NCBI RefSeq assembly: GCF_001514285.1
Contig: NZ_KQ949032.1
Coordinates: 346,717-410,716, forward strand
DNA length: 64,000 nucleotides
Direction: 5' to 3'
DNA from: Streptomyces sp. DSM 15324
GTDB lineage: Bacteria; Actinomycetota; Actinomycetes; Streptomycetales; Streptomycetaceae
A model generated the notes under the pieces. The model was given only the letters and a program-made list of their open reading frames with translations. It was not told the DNA's origin and made no database searches. Positions 8,979-17,704 of this stretch are shown here, one piece after another (position 1 is the first letter of the stretch; every line of letters starts with the position of its first letter). The translations under genes were made by a program, and so were the position numbers.

Positions 8979-9079
8979 ACCGCTTCCCGCAGCCGCGCCG
9001 ACACCGGCTTCGCCCCCGCCCCGATCACGGGCACCCGGGCCCGGGCCCGACCGGGTCGCGGGGACGAGCCCGGCGCCAG

Positions 9080-9530
9080 CTTCGAGGGGGAGGGGCGCTC
9101 GCGCAGGTCCCGGTGGTGCCGGAGTGGCGGGAGGGCGCGCCTGGCTCCTGGGAGCGGGGGCGTCTCCGCGTCCCGCATCATCACGGGCGCCCCGGGCTCC
9201 AGCCCGGCCACGTCGCTGCGGAGTCCCGTACTACCTCGGGCCACCCCGGGTTCCGTCCGGCCGGGGCGCGGGCGGAATCACCGGGGTGGCTCGCTCGCAA
9301 GAGGGGGGCTCCCTCGCGCGCCCCAGCGATGTCGGAGTGGCGGGGGCCCGGCCAGCCGCCCCCAGCGGTGGCGCCGTCGGGTCCCGCACCAGCTGCGAAC
9401 GCCCTGGGCTCCCGCTCAGCCACGACGCAGGCGGCGTCACCGGCGGCTCGCACGAGGGGCGCTCGCGCGGGCACCACGGTGTCGGAGTGGCGGGAGGGAC
9501 TGCCGGCCCCCTGGAGCGGTGCCGTCCACG
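9080..9530. repeat. Three imperfect ~70-bp dispersed repeats in a non-coding island
   Basis: The interval 8980-9938 (about 960 bp) holds no credible gene. Within it, three similar blocks start near 9091, 9306 and 9457. Each contains a GGGGCGCTCGCGC-like stretch followed by a TGTCGGAGTGGCGGGAGG-like core (cores near 9118, 9329 and 9481). Open frames across the block are low-complexity in all six frames and have no usable start or Shine-Dalgarno. Function unknown. Confidence 0.55.
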
Positions 9531-9579
9531 ACGGCGCGGGTCGCGGGCCGGGCGACTGGGGCGGCTGGGCGGCCCGCCC

Positions 9580-9739
9580 GTCGGGGTCTCGCCCGTGGTG
9601 CCGCGTCCGTCGGGGTCTCGCCTGTGGTGGCGCGTCCGTCGGGGTCTCGCCCGTGGTGTCGCGCCCGCGGCGGTCTCGCCCGTCGGAGTCTCGCCTGTGG
9701 CCCCGCGCCCATCGGGGTCTCGCCCGTGGCGCCGCGCAC
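9580..9739. repeat. 29-bp tandem repeat array
   Basis: Head-to-tail copies of a 29-bp unit (core TCGGGGTCTCGCCCGTGG) at 9580-9608, 9609-9637, 9638-9666, 9682-9710 and 9711-9739. A shortened copy sits at 9667-9681 and a decayed one after 9740. The unit length is not a multiple of three and there are no spacers, so it is neither a coding repeat nor a CRISPR array. Confidence 0.8.
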
Positions 9740-9938
9740 GTCGAGGTCGAGCGCGTGGGGGGCGACCCCTGGTGAAGGGGCAGGTGGGGATCGCCCCGGC
9801 GGCCCGGGCTCGCCGAGGTGTGCCCTCGCCGGTGGGCGGCCCGCCCCCGGCGTCCAGGGCACGCCGTGCGTCGGCTGAAGGGCCAGCCGGCTCGGGCCGG
9901 CCGACCCGGTCCGCACGGCAAGGCCTAGGCTCACCGTC

Positions 9939-10736
9939 ATGCCTGCGGCCAAGAAGCGCACTCGGACCTATGACCCCGTCAAGACCCGGGCGGCGGTGCT
10001 CGCCCAGTTCGGGAAGGTGCGGGAAGGGGTCGCCGGACTCGGGGCCGGGCAGCTCGCGCTGCCGACGCGGCTCGGTGAGTGGCGAGTGCGGGAGCTGGTG
10101 GCGCACATCGGGATGGCGCTCACCGCCATCGGGCGCGCCCTCGCCCTCCCGGAGCCCCCGAAGCAGGACGCCGTGCTGCTCGACTGGCCGTTCGCCACCT
10201 CCGCCGACTCCCCGGCCATCGACGACTTCACCCGGTGGCTGACCGCGGAACACCCCGACCTCGACGGCTACCTCGCCGCCGTCGAGCGCGACCTCGTCGA
10301 ACAGCTCGACACCCACCCCGGCACACGGCTGCTCCAGACCAACGCCGGCGCGCTGCCGCTCGCCGACTACCTCGTCACCCGCGCCGTCGAGCTGGTCGTC
10401 CACACGGACGACCTCAACGCCGCCGTGCCGGGCCTCGCCGTCCCCCTGGACCGCCAGGCCCTCGCCACCACCACCCGGCTCCTCGCGGACGCGCTCGCCG
10501 TCAAGGCGCCCGGCGGCGCGACGGAGGTGCGCGTGCCGCCGTACGCCGTCGTGCAGTGTGTCGAGGGCCCGCGGCACACCCGCGGCACACCGCCGAACGT
10601 CGTCGAGACGGACCCGCTGACCTGGATCAGGCTGGCGACCGGACGGCAGACCTGGGCCGAGGCCAGGGACGCGGCGAAGGTCAGCGCGAGCGGCGAGCGG
10701 GCCGATCTGGGAGCGCTCCTGCCGCTGATGTCCTGA
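9939..10736 (+). CDS. Maleylpyruvate isomerase / mycothiol-dependent enzyme family protein with SCP-like C-terminus
   Basis: Actinobacterial protein of 265 residues. The N-terminal half is a DinB/MDMPI-type four-helix domain (RLGEWRVRELVAHIGMALTAIGRAL, then LADYLVTRAVELVVHTDDL, whose conserved His residues would bind a metal). The C-terminal 90 residues (VVETDPLTWIRLATGRQTWAEA, SGERADLGALLPLM) match the small sterol-carrier-like domain fused to this family. Relatives use mycothiol, but the substrate of this protein is unknown. The ATG at 9939 follows the repeat-rich island; no clear Shine-Dalgarno was seen. It precedes purF by 220 nt on the same strand, a conserved arrangement in Streptomyces as far as I recall. 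Confidence 0.82.
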   Translation: MPAAKKRTRTYDPVKTRAAVLAQFGKVREGVAGLGAGQLALPTRLGEWRVRELVAHIGMALTAIGRALALPEPPKQDAVLLDWPFATSADSPAIDDFTRWLTAEHPDLDGYLAAVERDLVEQLDTHPGTRLLQTNAGALPLADYLVTRAVELVVHTDDLNAAVPGLAVPLDRQALATTTRLLADALAVKAPGGATEVRVPPYAVVQCVEGPRHTRGTPPNVVETDPLTWIRLATGRQTWAEARDAAKVSASGERADLGALLPLMS

Positions 10737-10957
10737 CCCGGCCCACGCAGAATGGTGTGCGACACCTCACTCGTGCATACGGACCGCGACCGCGCGAACC
10801 CCTTCGAGTTGCGGCACCGGTGGCCTCAGGATCGCCGTATAGCGTGTCTGACCTGCGTAAACAAGTTGATCATCGATGGATCGGACCAACGAAGATCCAG
10901 TTACCGGCAGGTATCGCCAATTCGGACCAGTGGTCGATCTCGCCTACACTCGGTGGC

Positions 10958-12484
10958 GTGCCACGTGGTGACGGTCGACTCAATCACGATCTGCTTCCCG
11001 GCGAGAAGGGCCCCCAGGACGCTTGTGGCGTCTTCGGTGTCTGGGCTCCGGGCGAAGAGGTCGCAAAGCTCACGTACTTCGGGCTCTACGCCCTCCAGCA
11101 TCGGGGCCAGGAATCCGCGGGTATCGCGGTCAGCAACGGCTCCCAGATCCTCGTCTTCAAGGACATGGGCCTCGTCTCCCAGGTCTTCGACGAGACCTCG
11201 CTCGGTTCGCTCCAGGGTCACATCGCGGTCGGACACGCCCGCTACTCGACCACCGGCGCCTCCGTGTGGGAGAACGCCCAGCCGACGTTCCGGGCCACCG
11301 CGCACGGCTCGATCGCGCTCGGCCACAACGGCAACCTCGTCAACACCGCCCAGCTCGCCGAGATGGTCGCCGACCTGCCCAAGCAGGAGGGCCGCACCCC
11401 GCGCGTCGCGGCGACCAACGACACCGACCTGCTCACCGCGCTGCTCGCGGCCCAGGTCGACGAGGACGGCAGGCCGCTGACCATCGAGGAGGCGGCCCAC
11501 CAGGTCCTCCCGCAGGTCAAGGGCGCCTTCAGCCTCGTCTTCATGGACGAGCACACCCTCTACGCCGGCCGTGACCCGCAGGGCATCCGCCCGCTGGTCC
11601 TCGGCCGCCTCGAGCGCGGCTGGGTCGTCGCCTCCGAGTCCGCCGCCCTCGACATCTGCGGCGCCAGCTTCGTCCGGGAGATCGAGCCGGGCGAGTTCGT
11701 CGCCATCGACGAGAACGGCCTGCGCACCTCTCGATTCGCGGAAGCGAAGCCCAAGGGCTGTGTCTTCGAGTACGTGTACCTGGCCCGCCCCGACACCGAC
11801 ATCGCCGGGCGGAACGTGTACGCGTCCCGTGTGGAGATGGGCCGCAAGCTCGCCAAGGAGGCCCCCGCCGAGGCCGATCTGGTCATAGCGACCCCGGAGT
11901 CCGGCACCCCCGCCGCCATCGGCTACGCGGAGGCCTCGGGCATCCCCTTCGGCAGCGGCCTGGTCAAGAACGCCTACGTCGGCCGGACCTTCATCCAGCC
12001 CTCGCAGACGATCCGCCAGCTCGGCATCCGCCTGAAGCTGAACCCGCTCAAGGACGTCATCCGGGGCAAGCGCCTGGTCGTCGTCGACGACTCGATCGTG
12101 CGCGGCAACACGCAGCGCGCGCTCGTGCGGATGCTGCGCGAGGCCGGCGCCGCCGAGGTCCACATCCGGATCTCCTCCCCGCCCGTGAAGTGGCCCTGCT
12201 TCTTCGGCATCGACTTCGCCACGCGCGCGGAGCTGATTGCCAACGGCATGACCATCGACGAGATCGGCACCTCGCTCGGCGCCGACTCCCTGGCGTACAT
12301 CTCCATCGACGGCATGATCGAGGCGACCACCATCGCCAAGCCGAACCTCTGCCGGGCCTGCTTCGACGGCGAGTACCCGATGGAGCTCCCGGACCCCGAG
12401 CTGCTCGGCAAGCAGCTGCTGGAGACGGAGCTGGCCGCCGGCCCGGCCGCCACGGCCGCCGCCGACGCGATCCGCCGCCCGTAG
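10958..12484 (+). CDS. purF: Amidophosphoribosyltransferase
   Basis: First committed enzyme of purine synthesis (PRPP + glutamine to phosphoribosylamine), 508 residues. The N-terminal nucleophile hydrolase domain has Cys23 in PQDACGVFGVW, so 22 residues would be removed as a propeptide, as in B. subtilis PurF. The PRPP loop is RLVVVDDSIVRGNTQ. Cysteines in GCVFEY, WPCFFG and CRACFDG fit the iron-sulfur class. GTG at 10958 gives the family N-terminus VPRGDGRLNHDLLPGEKG. No proper Shine-Dalgarno precedes it, and a TACACT box ends 8 nt upstream, so the mRNA may be leaderless. Confidence 0.96.
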   Translation: MPRGDGRLNHDLLPGEKGPQDACGVFGVWAPGEEVAKLTYFGLYALQHRGQESAGIAVSNGSQILVFKDMGLVSQVFDETSLGSLQGHIAVGHARYSTTGASVWENAQPTFRATAHGSIALGHNGNLVNTAQLAEMVADLPKQEGRTPRVAATNDTDLLTALLAAQVDEDGRPLTIEEAAHQVLPQVKGAFSLVFMDEHTLYAGRDPQGIRPLVLGRLERGWVVASESAALDICGASFVREIEPGEFVAIDENGLRTSRFAEAKPKGCVFEYVYLARPDTDIAGRNVYASRVEMGRKLAKEAPAEADLVIATPESGTPAAIGYAEASGIPFGSGLVKNAYVGRTFIQPSQTIRQLGIRLKLNPLKDVIRGKRLVVVDDSIVRGNTQRALVRMLREAGAAEVHIRISSPPVKWPCFFGIDFATRAELIANGMTIDEIGTSLGADSLAYISIDGMIEATTIAKPNLCRACFDGEYPMELPDPELLGKQLLETELAAGPAATAAADAIRRP

Positions 12485-12529
12485 ACGGCCCGCAACCGCT
12501 GCCGTACGACACGAAAGTTCTCACCAGCC

Positions 12530-13609
12530 ATGTCTGAGACCCCCCTTGCCGAGGGCGGCGCCAGCTACGCAGCCGCGGGCGTCGACATCGAAGCGGGCGA
12601 CCGCGCCGTCGAGCTGATGAAGGAGTGGGTGAAGAAGACGCAGCGCCCCGAGGTCCTCGGCGGCCTCGGCGGATTCGCCGGCCTCTTCGACGCCTCCGCC
12701 CTCAAGCGCTACGAGCGTCCGCTGCTCGCCTCCGCCACGGACGGCGTGGGCACGAAGGTGGACATCGCCCGCCAGCTCGGCGTCTACGACACGATCGGCC
12801 ACGACCTGGTCGCCATGGTCATGGACGACATCGTCGTGTGCGGTGCCGAGCCGCTGTTCATGACCGACTACATCTGCGTCGGCAAGGTCCACCCCGAGCG
12901 GGTCGCCGCCATCGTCAAGGGCATCGCCGAAGGCTGTGTGCTGGCCGGCTGCGCCCTGGTCGGCGGTGAGACGGCCGAACACCCCGGCCTGCTCGGTGCG
13001 GACGACTTCGACGTCGCCGGCGCCGGAACGGGCGTCGTGGAGGCCGACCGGCTGCTCGGCGCGGATCGCATCCGCACGGGTGACACCGTGATCGCCATGG
13101 CGTCCTCCGGCCTTCACTCGAACGGGTACTCGCTGGTCCGGCACGTCCTGCTGAACCAGGCGGGCCTCGCCCTCGACGCCCGGATCGACGACCTCGGCCG
13201 CACCCTTGGCGAGGAGCTCCTGGAGCCCACCAAGATCTACTCGCTGGACTGCCTGGCCCTGACCCGTACGACGGACGTGCACGCCTTCTCGCACATCACC
13301 GGCGGCGGACTCGCGGCCAACCTGGCCCGGGTCATCCCCGACGGGCTGCACGCGACGGTGGACCGCTCCACCTGGGCCCCGGCCCCGATCTTCGACCTCG
13401 TCGGCAGGACGGGCTCGGTCGAGCGCCTGGAGCTGGAGAAGACCCTGAACATGGGCGTCGGCATGATCGCGATCGTGCCCCAGGAGTCGGCGGACGTGGC
13501 CCTCGCCACCCTCGCCGACCGTGGCGTCGAGGCATGGGTCGCCGGTGAGATCACCGAGCGCGGTGACCACACCACCGGAGCCGAACTCGTCGGGGACTAC
13601 GCGAGCTGA
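12530..13609 (+). CDS. purM: AIR synthetase
   Basis: Phosphoribosylformylglycinamidine cyclo-ligase, which closes the imidazole ring to give AIR with ATP. The 359-residue product has SYAAAGVDIEAGDRAVELMK at the N-terminus, LASATDGVGTKVDIARQLG, GEPL-type region CGAEPLFMTDYI, CALVGGETAEHPG and FSHITGGGLAANLARV. It is 45 nt downstream of purF and probably co-transcribed. A perfect bidirectional hairpin follows. Confidence 0.97.
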   Translation: MSETPLAEGGASYAAAGVDIEAGDRAVELMKEWVKKTQRPEVLGGLGGFAGLFDASALKRYERPLLASATDGVGTKVDIARQLGVYDTIGHDLVAMVMDDIVVCGAEPLFMTDYICVGKVHPERVAAIVKGIAEGCVLAGCALVGGETAEHPGLLGADDFDVAGAGTGVVEADRLLGADRIRTGDTVIAMASSGLHSNGYSLVRHVLLNQAGLALDARIDDLGRTLGEELLEPTKIYSLDCLALTRTTDVHAFSHITGGGLAANLARVIPDGLHATVDRSTWAPAPIFDLVGRTGSVERLELEKTLNMGVGMIAIVPQESADVALATLADRGVEAWVAGEITERGDHTTGAELVGDYAS

Positions 13610-13630
13610 GCCCTGCGGGGCAGCACAAGA

Positions 13631-13660
13631 CCCGGTCGGTGACCGAAGTCACCGACCGGG
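13631..13660. terminator. Bidirectional terminator between purM and the DUF3073 gene
   Basis: Perfect 13-bp inverted repeat (13631-13643 with 13648-13660, loop CGAA) between convergent genes. Confidence 0.75.
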
Positions 13661-13678
13661 TGGATGCTCACAGCGAGG

Positions 13679-13939
13679 TCAAGCGCCGCGACGATGGTGG
13701 TGGTGGGACAAATCGTCGTCCTCGTCGTCCTCGTCGTCCCCGTACAGATCGGCGTACCGTGCGTACGGGTCGTCGTCTTCCTCATCGTCATCGTCCTCGA
13801 ACGGTTCGCCATTCGGCGGCATGTTCGATGGCGATGCGCCCAGCTCTTCGGCCAGGCGTGAGAGATCCGTCCCGCCGCTGTTGTACTTCAGCTGGCGGGC
13901 GACCTTCGCTTGCTTGGCCTTGGCCCGGCCGCGCCCCAT
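13679..13939 (-). CDS. DUF3073 domain protein
   Basis: Small actinobacterial protein of 86 residues. The conserved basic N-terminus MGRGRAKAKQAKVARQLKY is followed by LSRLAEELG, then a strongly acidic middle (EDDDDEEDDDPYARYADLY, DDEDDEDDD) and a His-rich tail (HHHHRR). The N-terminal block defines DUF3073. Its function is unknown; the charge pattern suggests nucleic-acid or ribosome association, but that is inference. Convergent with purM. Confidence 0.88.
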   Translation of the reverse strand: MGRGRAKAKQAKVARQLKYNSGGTDLSRLAEELGASPSNMPPNGEPFEDDDDEEDDDPYARYADLYGDDEDDEDDDLSHHHHRRGA

Positions 13940-13951
13940 GGCTCGACCCCC

Positions 13952-14143
13952 TCAACGACGGGGCTCGCTGGCCCCAGGTTGACACGCGTTCATGATCCAG
14001 AGCGGTCTCTCCTCGGAGAGCCCGTCGTAGGGCTCCCACGGTACCTGAGCCCACGCCCGTACGGTACGTCGCCCGTAGCACGCGCGTGTGCGCAGGACCT
14101 GTGAGACGTCCCGTCCTCGCTGGTCAGTGGCGATTTTAACCAC
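13952..14143 (-). CDS. Possible small protein, 63 residues
   Basis: An open frame on the DUF3073 strand, ending 12 nt before its start. The product has an ordinary amino-acid mix (VKIATDQRGRDVSQVLRTRA, then RAWAQVPWEPYDGLSEERP, WIMNACQPG), unlike the Arg/Pro/Gly strings of shadow frames. Against it, third-position G+C is only about 70 percent and no Shine-Dalgarno was found upstream of the GTG. It could be a real short gene, a leader of the DUF3073 mRNA, or chance. Confidence 0.3.
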   Translation of the reverse strand: MVKIATDQRGRDVSQVLRTRACYGRRTVRAWAQVPWEPYDGLSEERPLWIMNACQPGASEPRR

Positions 14144-14250
14144 TTATCGGCGGCCGACCCGCCGGGAAGAGTGAGAGTTCTCTCTAACTTTCCACCCGGC
14201 GGTACCGACCAAACCCTCGGGACGCCTCCGGCGGGCCCGCTACCGGAACC

Positions 14251-15345
14251 TCACCATCCGCGCGTCCTGGCCGCCTCGTGCATCCGCTGCTCGGCGATCC
14301 GGTCCGCCGCCGCGGCCGGCGGAATCCCGTCCTCCTTCGCACGTGCGAAGATCGCGAGCGTGGTGTCGAAGATCTTCGACGCCTTCGCCTTGCAGCGCTC
14401 GAAGTCGAAACCGTGCAGTTCGTCGGCGACCTGGATGACCCCGCCGGCGTTCACCACGTAGTCCGGCGCGTAGAGGATGCCGCGGTCGGAGAGGTCCTTC
14501 TCGACGCCCGGGTGGGCCAGCTGGTTGTTGGCCGCGCCGCAGACGATCCGCGCGGTGAGCGCGGGGACCGACGTGTCGTTCAGCGCGCCGCCGAGCGCGC
14601 AGGGGGCGTAGATGTCGAGCCCCTCGGTGCTGATCAGCGCCTCGGTGTCGGGGGCGGCCGTCACGCCCTGCGGGTGCCGGTCGAGGACGCGGCGTACGGC
14701 GTCCTCGCGGACGTCGGTGACGACGACCTCGGCGCCCTCGGCGCGCAGGTGCTCCACCAGGTGGTGGCCGACCTTGCCGACGCCGGCGACACCGACCCGG
14801 CGGCCGCGCAGCGAGGGGTCGCCCCAGGTGTGCTGGGCCGAGGCCCGCATGCCCTGGTAGACGCCGAAGGCGGTCAGCACGGAGGAGTCGCCCGCGCCGC
14901 CGTTCTCCGGTGAGCGGCCGGTCGTCCAGCGGCACTCACGGGCCACCACGTCCATGTCGGAGACGTAGGTGCCGACATCGCAGGCCGTCACGTACCGGCC
15001 TCCGAGAGAGGCCACGAAACGGCCGTAGGCGAGCAGCAGCTCTTCGGTCTTGATCGTGTCCGGGTTGCCGATGATCACGGCCTTCCCGCCGCCGTGGTCC
15101 AGACCGGCCAGGGCGTTCTTGTACGACATCCCGCGCGCGAGGTTCAGCGCGTCGGCGACGGCCTCCGCCTCGGTCGCGTAGGGGTAGAACCGGGTTCCGC
15201 CGAGTGCGGGGCCCAGCGCGGTGGAGTGGAGGGCGATGACGGCCTTGAGGCCGCTCTTGCGGTCCTGGCAGAGCACGACTTGCTCGTGACCCGTCTGCTC
15301 CGAGTGGAACAGACTGTGCAGGACGCCGTTGTCTACGTCGGTCAC
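14251..15345 (-). CDS. vdh: Valine (Leu/Phe/Val) dehydrogenase
   Basis: NAD-dependent branched-chain amino-acid dehydrogenase of 364 residues, deaminating Val/Leu/Ile to 2-oxo acids. These feed catabolism and also branched fatty-acid and polyketide starter units. Substrate motif GPALGGTRFYPY, catalytic lysine region MSYKNALAGLDHGGGKAVI, and the Rossmann loop RVGVAGVGKVGHHL are present, with VVNAGGVIQVADEL near the C-terminus. GTG start at 15345. It is divergent from the next gene, sharing a 244-bp upstream region. Confidence 0.94.
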   Translation of the reverse strand: MTDVDNGVLHSLFHSEQTGHEQVVLCQDRKSGLKAVIALHSTALGPALGGTRFYPYATEAEAVADALNLARGMSYKNALAGLDHGGGKAVIIGNPDTIKTEELLLAYGRFVASLGGRYVTACDVGTYVSDMDVVARECRWTTGRSPENGGAGDSSVLTAFGVYQGMRASAQHTWGDPSLRGRRVGVAGVGKVGHHLVEHLRAEGAEVVVTDVREDAVRRVLDRHPQGVTAAPDTEALISTEGLDIYAPCALGGALNDTSVPALTARIVCGAANNQLAHPGVEKDLSDRGILYAPDYVVNAGGVIQVADELHGFDFERCKAKASKIFDTTLAIFARAKEDGIPPAAAADRIAEQRMHEAARTRGW

Positions 15346-15589
15346 GGTGGTGACTCCTGGGTAACTCGCGGCGATCGGGACGCAGGCGCCCCAGGGGTGG
15401 CGGGGGCCTGTGGGACGAGCGTAGAGCCTGCGCGGCCCGTCGAACGCGCACTCTTACGGATCACCTCCGTCCGGATGCCGGATGACCTCCTCCCGGAGTA
15501 CGCCCGTGCGACCATGCGCAGGCGTTTCCCGTGTCCCCGCGCGCGGGCCGATCAGGTTTCCCGGCCGGGTGGCGGGGGAGGGAGCAGGC

Positions 15590-16432
15590 GTGCCCAAGGT
15601 GTCCTCGGTGATCGTCCCCTATGCGACCTACCTGCGCGTGTACGAGCCGCTGGCCGCCTTCCCCGAGCCCGAGCGCACCCACTGGACGCGCTACGCCCGC
15701 CGCCCCGACCGCCCCTCCTACCAGGACGAGCTGCGCCGCTCGCTGGCCGATCTGCTGCCCACCCCGCCGGTGGCGGTGCCGGTCCACGAGAGCGGGGAGG
15801 CGTTCGTCGCCGAGATGGACGGCGTGCTGCACATCTGTCCGTGGCGCACCCGGCTGCGCGGCTGGCAGGCCCTGTCCGAGCTGGGCGACGAACTCCCCCG
15901 TTCGGTTCTGGAGGCGGTGCTCCCGGAGGTCGTACGGGCCCAGGCGGCGAAGGACTACGAGCGCTGGCGCGAGCGCAATCCCGACGCGCGCCCCTGGATC
16001 CGCACGGCGACCTGGCAGGTGCCCCTGAACTGGTTCGTGCTCTTCTCCGACGAGGAGCGGGTGTACGAGAAGGGGACGGGGGAGTCCGCGCCCGTGCTGC
16101 GGTACCGCACGCCGATGGTGCAGGCGCGGCGGCGGACGGCCCGGGGGCTGCGCACGCTCAAGCAGTCCCTGGACGACGGGCCGCTCGTCGACGGTCTGCT
16201 GGACGTGGGCCGCTGGCTGGAGGAGTTCCATCCGCGTTCACTGGTGGAACTGGACTACGGCGGCCTGGTGCACACCCTTCCGGCCGGGCATCTGGAGGGC
16301 GACCACTCGGCGGCGGACGTGGCCGAGGGCATCGAGGCGCTGCGGGTGGGCGACGGGGCGGCGGCCGGCGAGGCGTACGGGCGGCTCGTCGAGCGGTGGC
16401 GGGCGGTGCGGGACCGGCGTTCGGCCAATTAG
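15590..16432 (+). CDS. Conserved hypothetical protein between vdh and bldC
   Basis: Protein of 280 residues with no family I can name. Start GTG 15590 was chosen for the strong GGGGGAGGGAG ending 5 nt upstream; an in-frame start 108 nt earlier lacks support. Notable segments are VIVPYATYLRVYEPLAAFPEPER, WRTRLRGWQALSELGDELP, WQVPLNWFVLFSDEER and YRTPMVQARRRTARGL. It is soluble with no signal peptide. It sits in the conserved vdh-bldC interval of Streptomyces, so it is probably core and not acquired. Confidence 0.82.
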   Translation: MPKVSSVIVPYATYLRVYEPLAAFPEPERTHWTRYARRPDRPSYQDELRRSLADLLPTPPVAVPVHESGEAFVAEMDGVLHICPWRTRLRGWQALSELGDELPRSVLEAVLPEVVRAQAAKDYERWRERNPDARPWIRTATWQVPLNWFVLFSDEERVYEKGTGESAPVLRYRTPMVQARRRTARGLRTLKQSLDDGPLVDGLLDVGRWLEEFHPRSLVELDYGGLVHTLPAGHLEGDHSAADVAEGIEALRVGDGAAAGEAYGRLVERWRAVRDRRSAN

Positions 16433-16509
16433 GGGACCCCCTCGCACACCTGTCGGATCCGGCATGCTGTGATCTGACGATGTGACAGTAGCGACAGCGC
16501 TTTCACAAA

Positions 16510-16523
16510 GTGACCTACGTCAC
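16510..16523. promoter_or_regulatory. Crp-like operator candidate
   Basis: GTGACCTACGTCAC fits the Streptomyces Crp consensus GTG-N6-GNCAC on both strands. Prediction from consensus only. Confidence 0.35.
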
Positions 16524-16773
16524 GGCCGAAAAGGGTCGAACAGCGTACGGTCAACCGCACTTCACGGAACTGACGGGACGTAGATCCCCGATCCGGGCTT
16601 ATGGCGCAAGGGTGACGGACCGCACGTACGCGGCCCTTGCGTAGCTTGCCCCTCCTCGTGCCAAAATAGGACAAGGAGTCCGGGGAGGGCTCCATCCGCC
16701 TACTTATGCTCCATGGTGGGGGGAATCTCGGCATTGCACGCTATGGGGGGTCTCGTGACTCCTGAGCGCCCCT

Positions 16774-16788
16774 GTGACTGATCGTCAC
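16774..16788. promoter_or_regulatory. BldD-box-like palindrome
   Basis: GTGACTGATCGTCAC matches 7 of 9 fixed positions of the published BldD consensus NTNACNC(A/T)GNGTNAN and lies inside a perfect inverted repeat. bldC is reported to belong to the BldD regulon, which supports the call. Confidence 0.45.
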
Positions 16789-17028
16789 AGGGGCGTGACT
16801 GTCCGCTATGGCATGGTCCATCGGCTTCCGTCGCCGATGAACACCTGGGGGGCAATTCCATCGGTTTGGCCGACGCGGCTGGACAGATGGTGTAGTTGTA
16901 GTGCCGAGGACAAGCCGTTCGTCCTATAACCGACTCGACTCGCGTCCGCCATTTCGGGCAACGCGGGTCAAGGTGCAGAATTTAGAGGAAAGAACCGAGA
17001 AGGTTCGGTTCTCCCGAGGAGGCCGCTC

Positions 17029-17235
17029 ATGACCGCTCGCACCCCTGATGCTGAGCCGCTGCTGACCCCGGCTGAGGTCGCCACCATGTTCCGCGTGGAC
17101 CCGAAGACGGTCACGCGGTGGGCGAAGGCCGGCAAGCTCACGTCGATCCGCACGCTCGGCGGACACCGCCGTTACCGCGAGGCCGAGGTCCGCGCCCTGC
17201 TGGCGGGTATCCCGCAGCAGCGCAGCGAGGCCTGA
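17029..17235 (+). CDS. bldC: Developmental regulator BldC
   Basis: MerR-like winged-helix DNA-binding protein of 68 residues that controls onset of sporulation genes in Streptomyces. LLTPAEVATMFRVDPKTVTR forms the helix-turn-helix, and AKAGKLTSIRTLGGHRRYRE is the wing segment typical of the BldC/MerR family. No coiled coil or effector domain is present, as in known BldC. GAGGAGG lies 6 nt upstream of ATG 17029. It is monocistronic, with a strong terminator after it. Confidence 0.97.
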   Translation: MTARTPDAEPLLTPAEVATMFRVDPKTVTRWAKAGKLTSIRTLGGHRRYREAEVRALLAGIPQQRSEA

Positions 17236-17352
17236 ACAACTGAATAACCGGGCAACACCTCAGGTCCCCCAACCTGTGCGAACGCCCGAAACCTAGCTCC
17301 AAGCGACGTGGGTCCTGCCCCAACAGGCCCCTCGCCCATCGGGAACGTCGTC

Positions 17353-17392
17353 GATCGCGCTGGACTCCGCCGGGTCCAGCGCGATCTTTTTT
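17353..17392 (+). terminator. Rho-independent terminator downstream of bldC
   Basis: Perfect 13-bp hairpin (17353-17365 with 17374-17386) followed directly by six Ts. It is the most classical terminator in the window. Confidence 0.92.
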
Positions 17393-17704
17393 GTGCGCTT
17401 GAGGCCGCTCGACGGCGCCTGGGCGGTCGGATCGGGTCGGTCTGTGAGCGAGCCTGTCGGACTCTGGGGAGGGTCTGCGTGGGTTCCTGGAAACCCCTGA
17501 CGCGGGGCTCCGGAGGTGTCCCGGGGACTTCCACCCTCGTGGTGCAATTGCACATATTAAATTGACCAGTTGTCGGAGACGGGTAAGAACGCCCGGTTCC
17601 AAAACTTATTCCGTGATGCCTGTCACATGCCGGTGGCCTTGTTGCGGCGGGTTCCGCTGCGCTAGTGGAGGACCGGCAACTACCCCTGGCGGCACCGCCG
17701 TTGA
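17393..17704. other. Gene-free stretch after bldC
   Basis: About 310 bp without a supported gene. It includes a short AT-rich patch with the palindrome GTGCAATTGCAC (17541-17552 region). Nothing else identifiable. Confidence 0.4.

Larger units (their letters stand above)
16433..17028 (+). promoter_or_regulatory. Long upstream region of bldC
   Basis: Nearly 600 bp without a gene. It carries a GTG-N6-GNCAC site (16510-16523) and a perfect 12-bp inverted repeat (16767-16778 with 16784-16795) that contains a BldD-box-like core. An AT-richer stretch lies around 16900-17010. No clear sigma-type promoter pair was settled on. Such a long leader or operator region fits a developmentally controlled gene. 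Confidence 0.5.

Noticed and set aside
9580..9740. Possible CRISPR array from regular 29-bp repeats
   Set aside because: Units are directly adjacent without spacers, and no cas gene is nearby.
16767..16795. Rho-independent terminator in the bldC upstream region
   Set aside because: Perfect hairpin, but no T-run on either strand, and the core fits an operator better.
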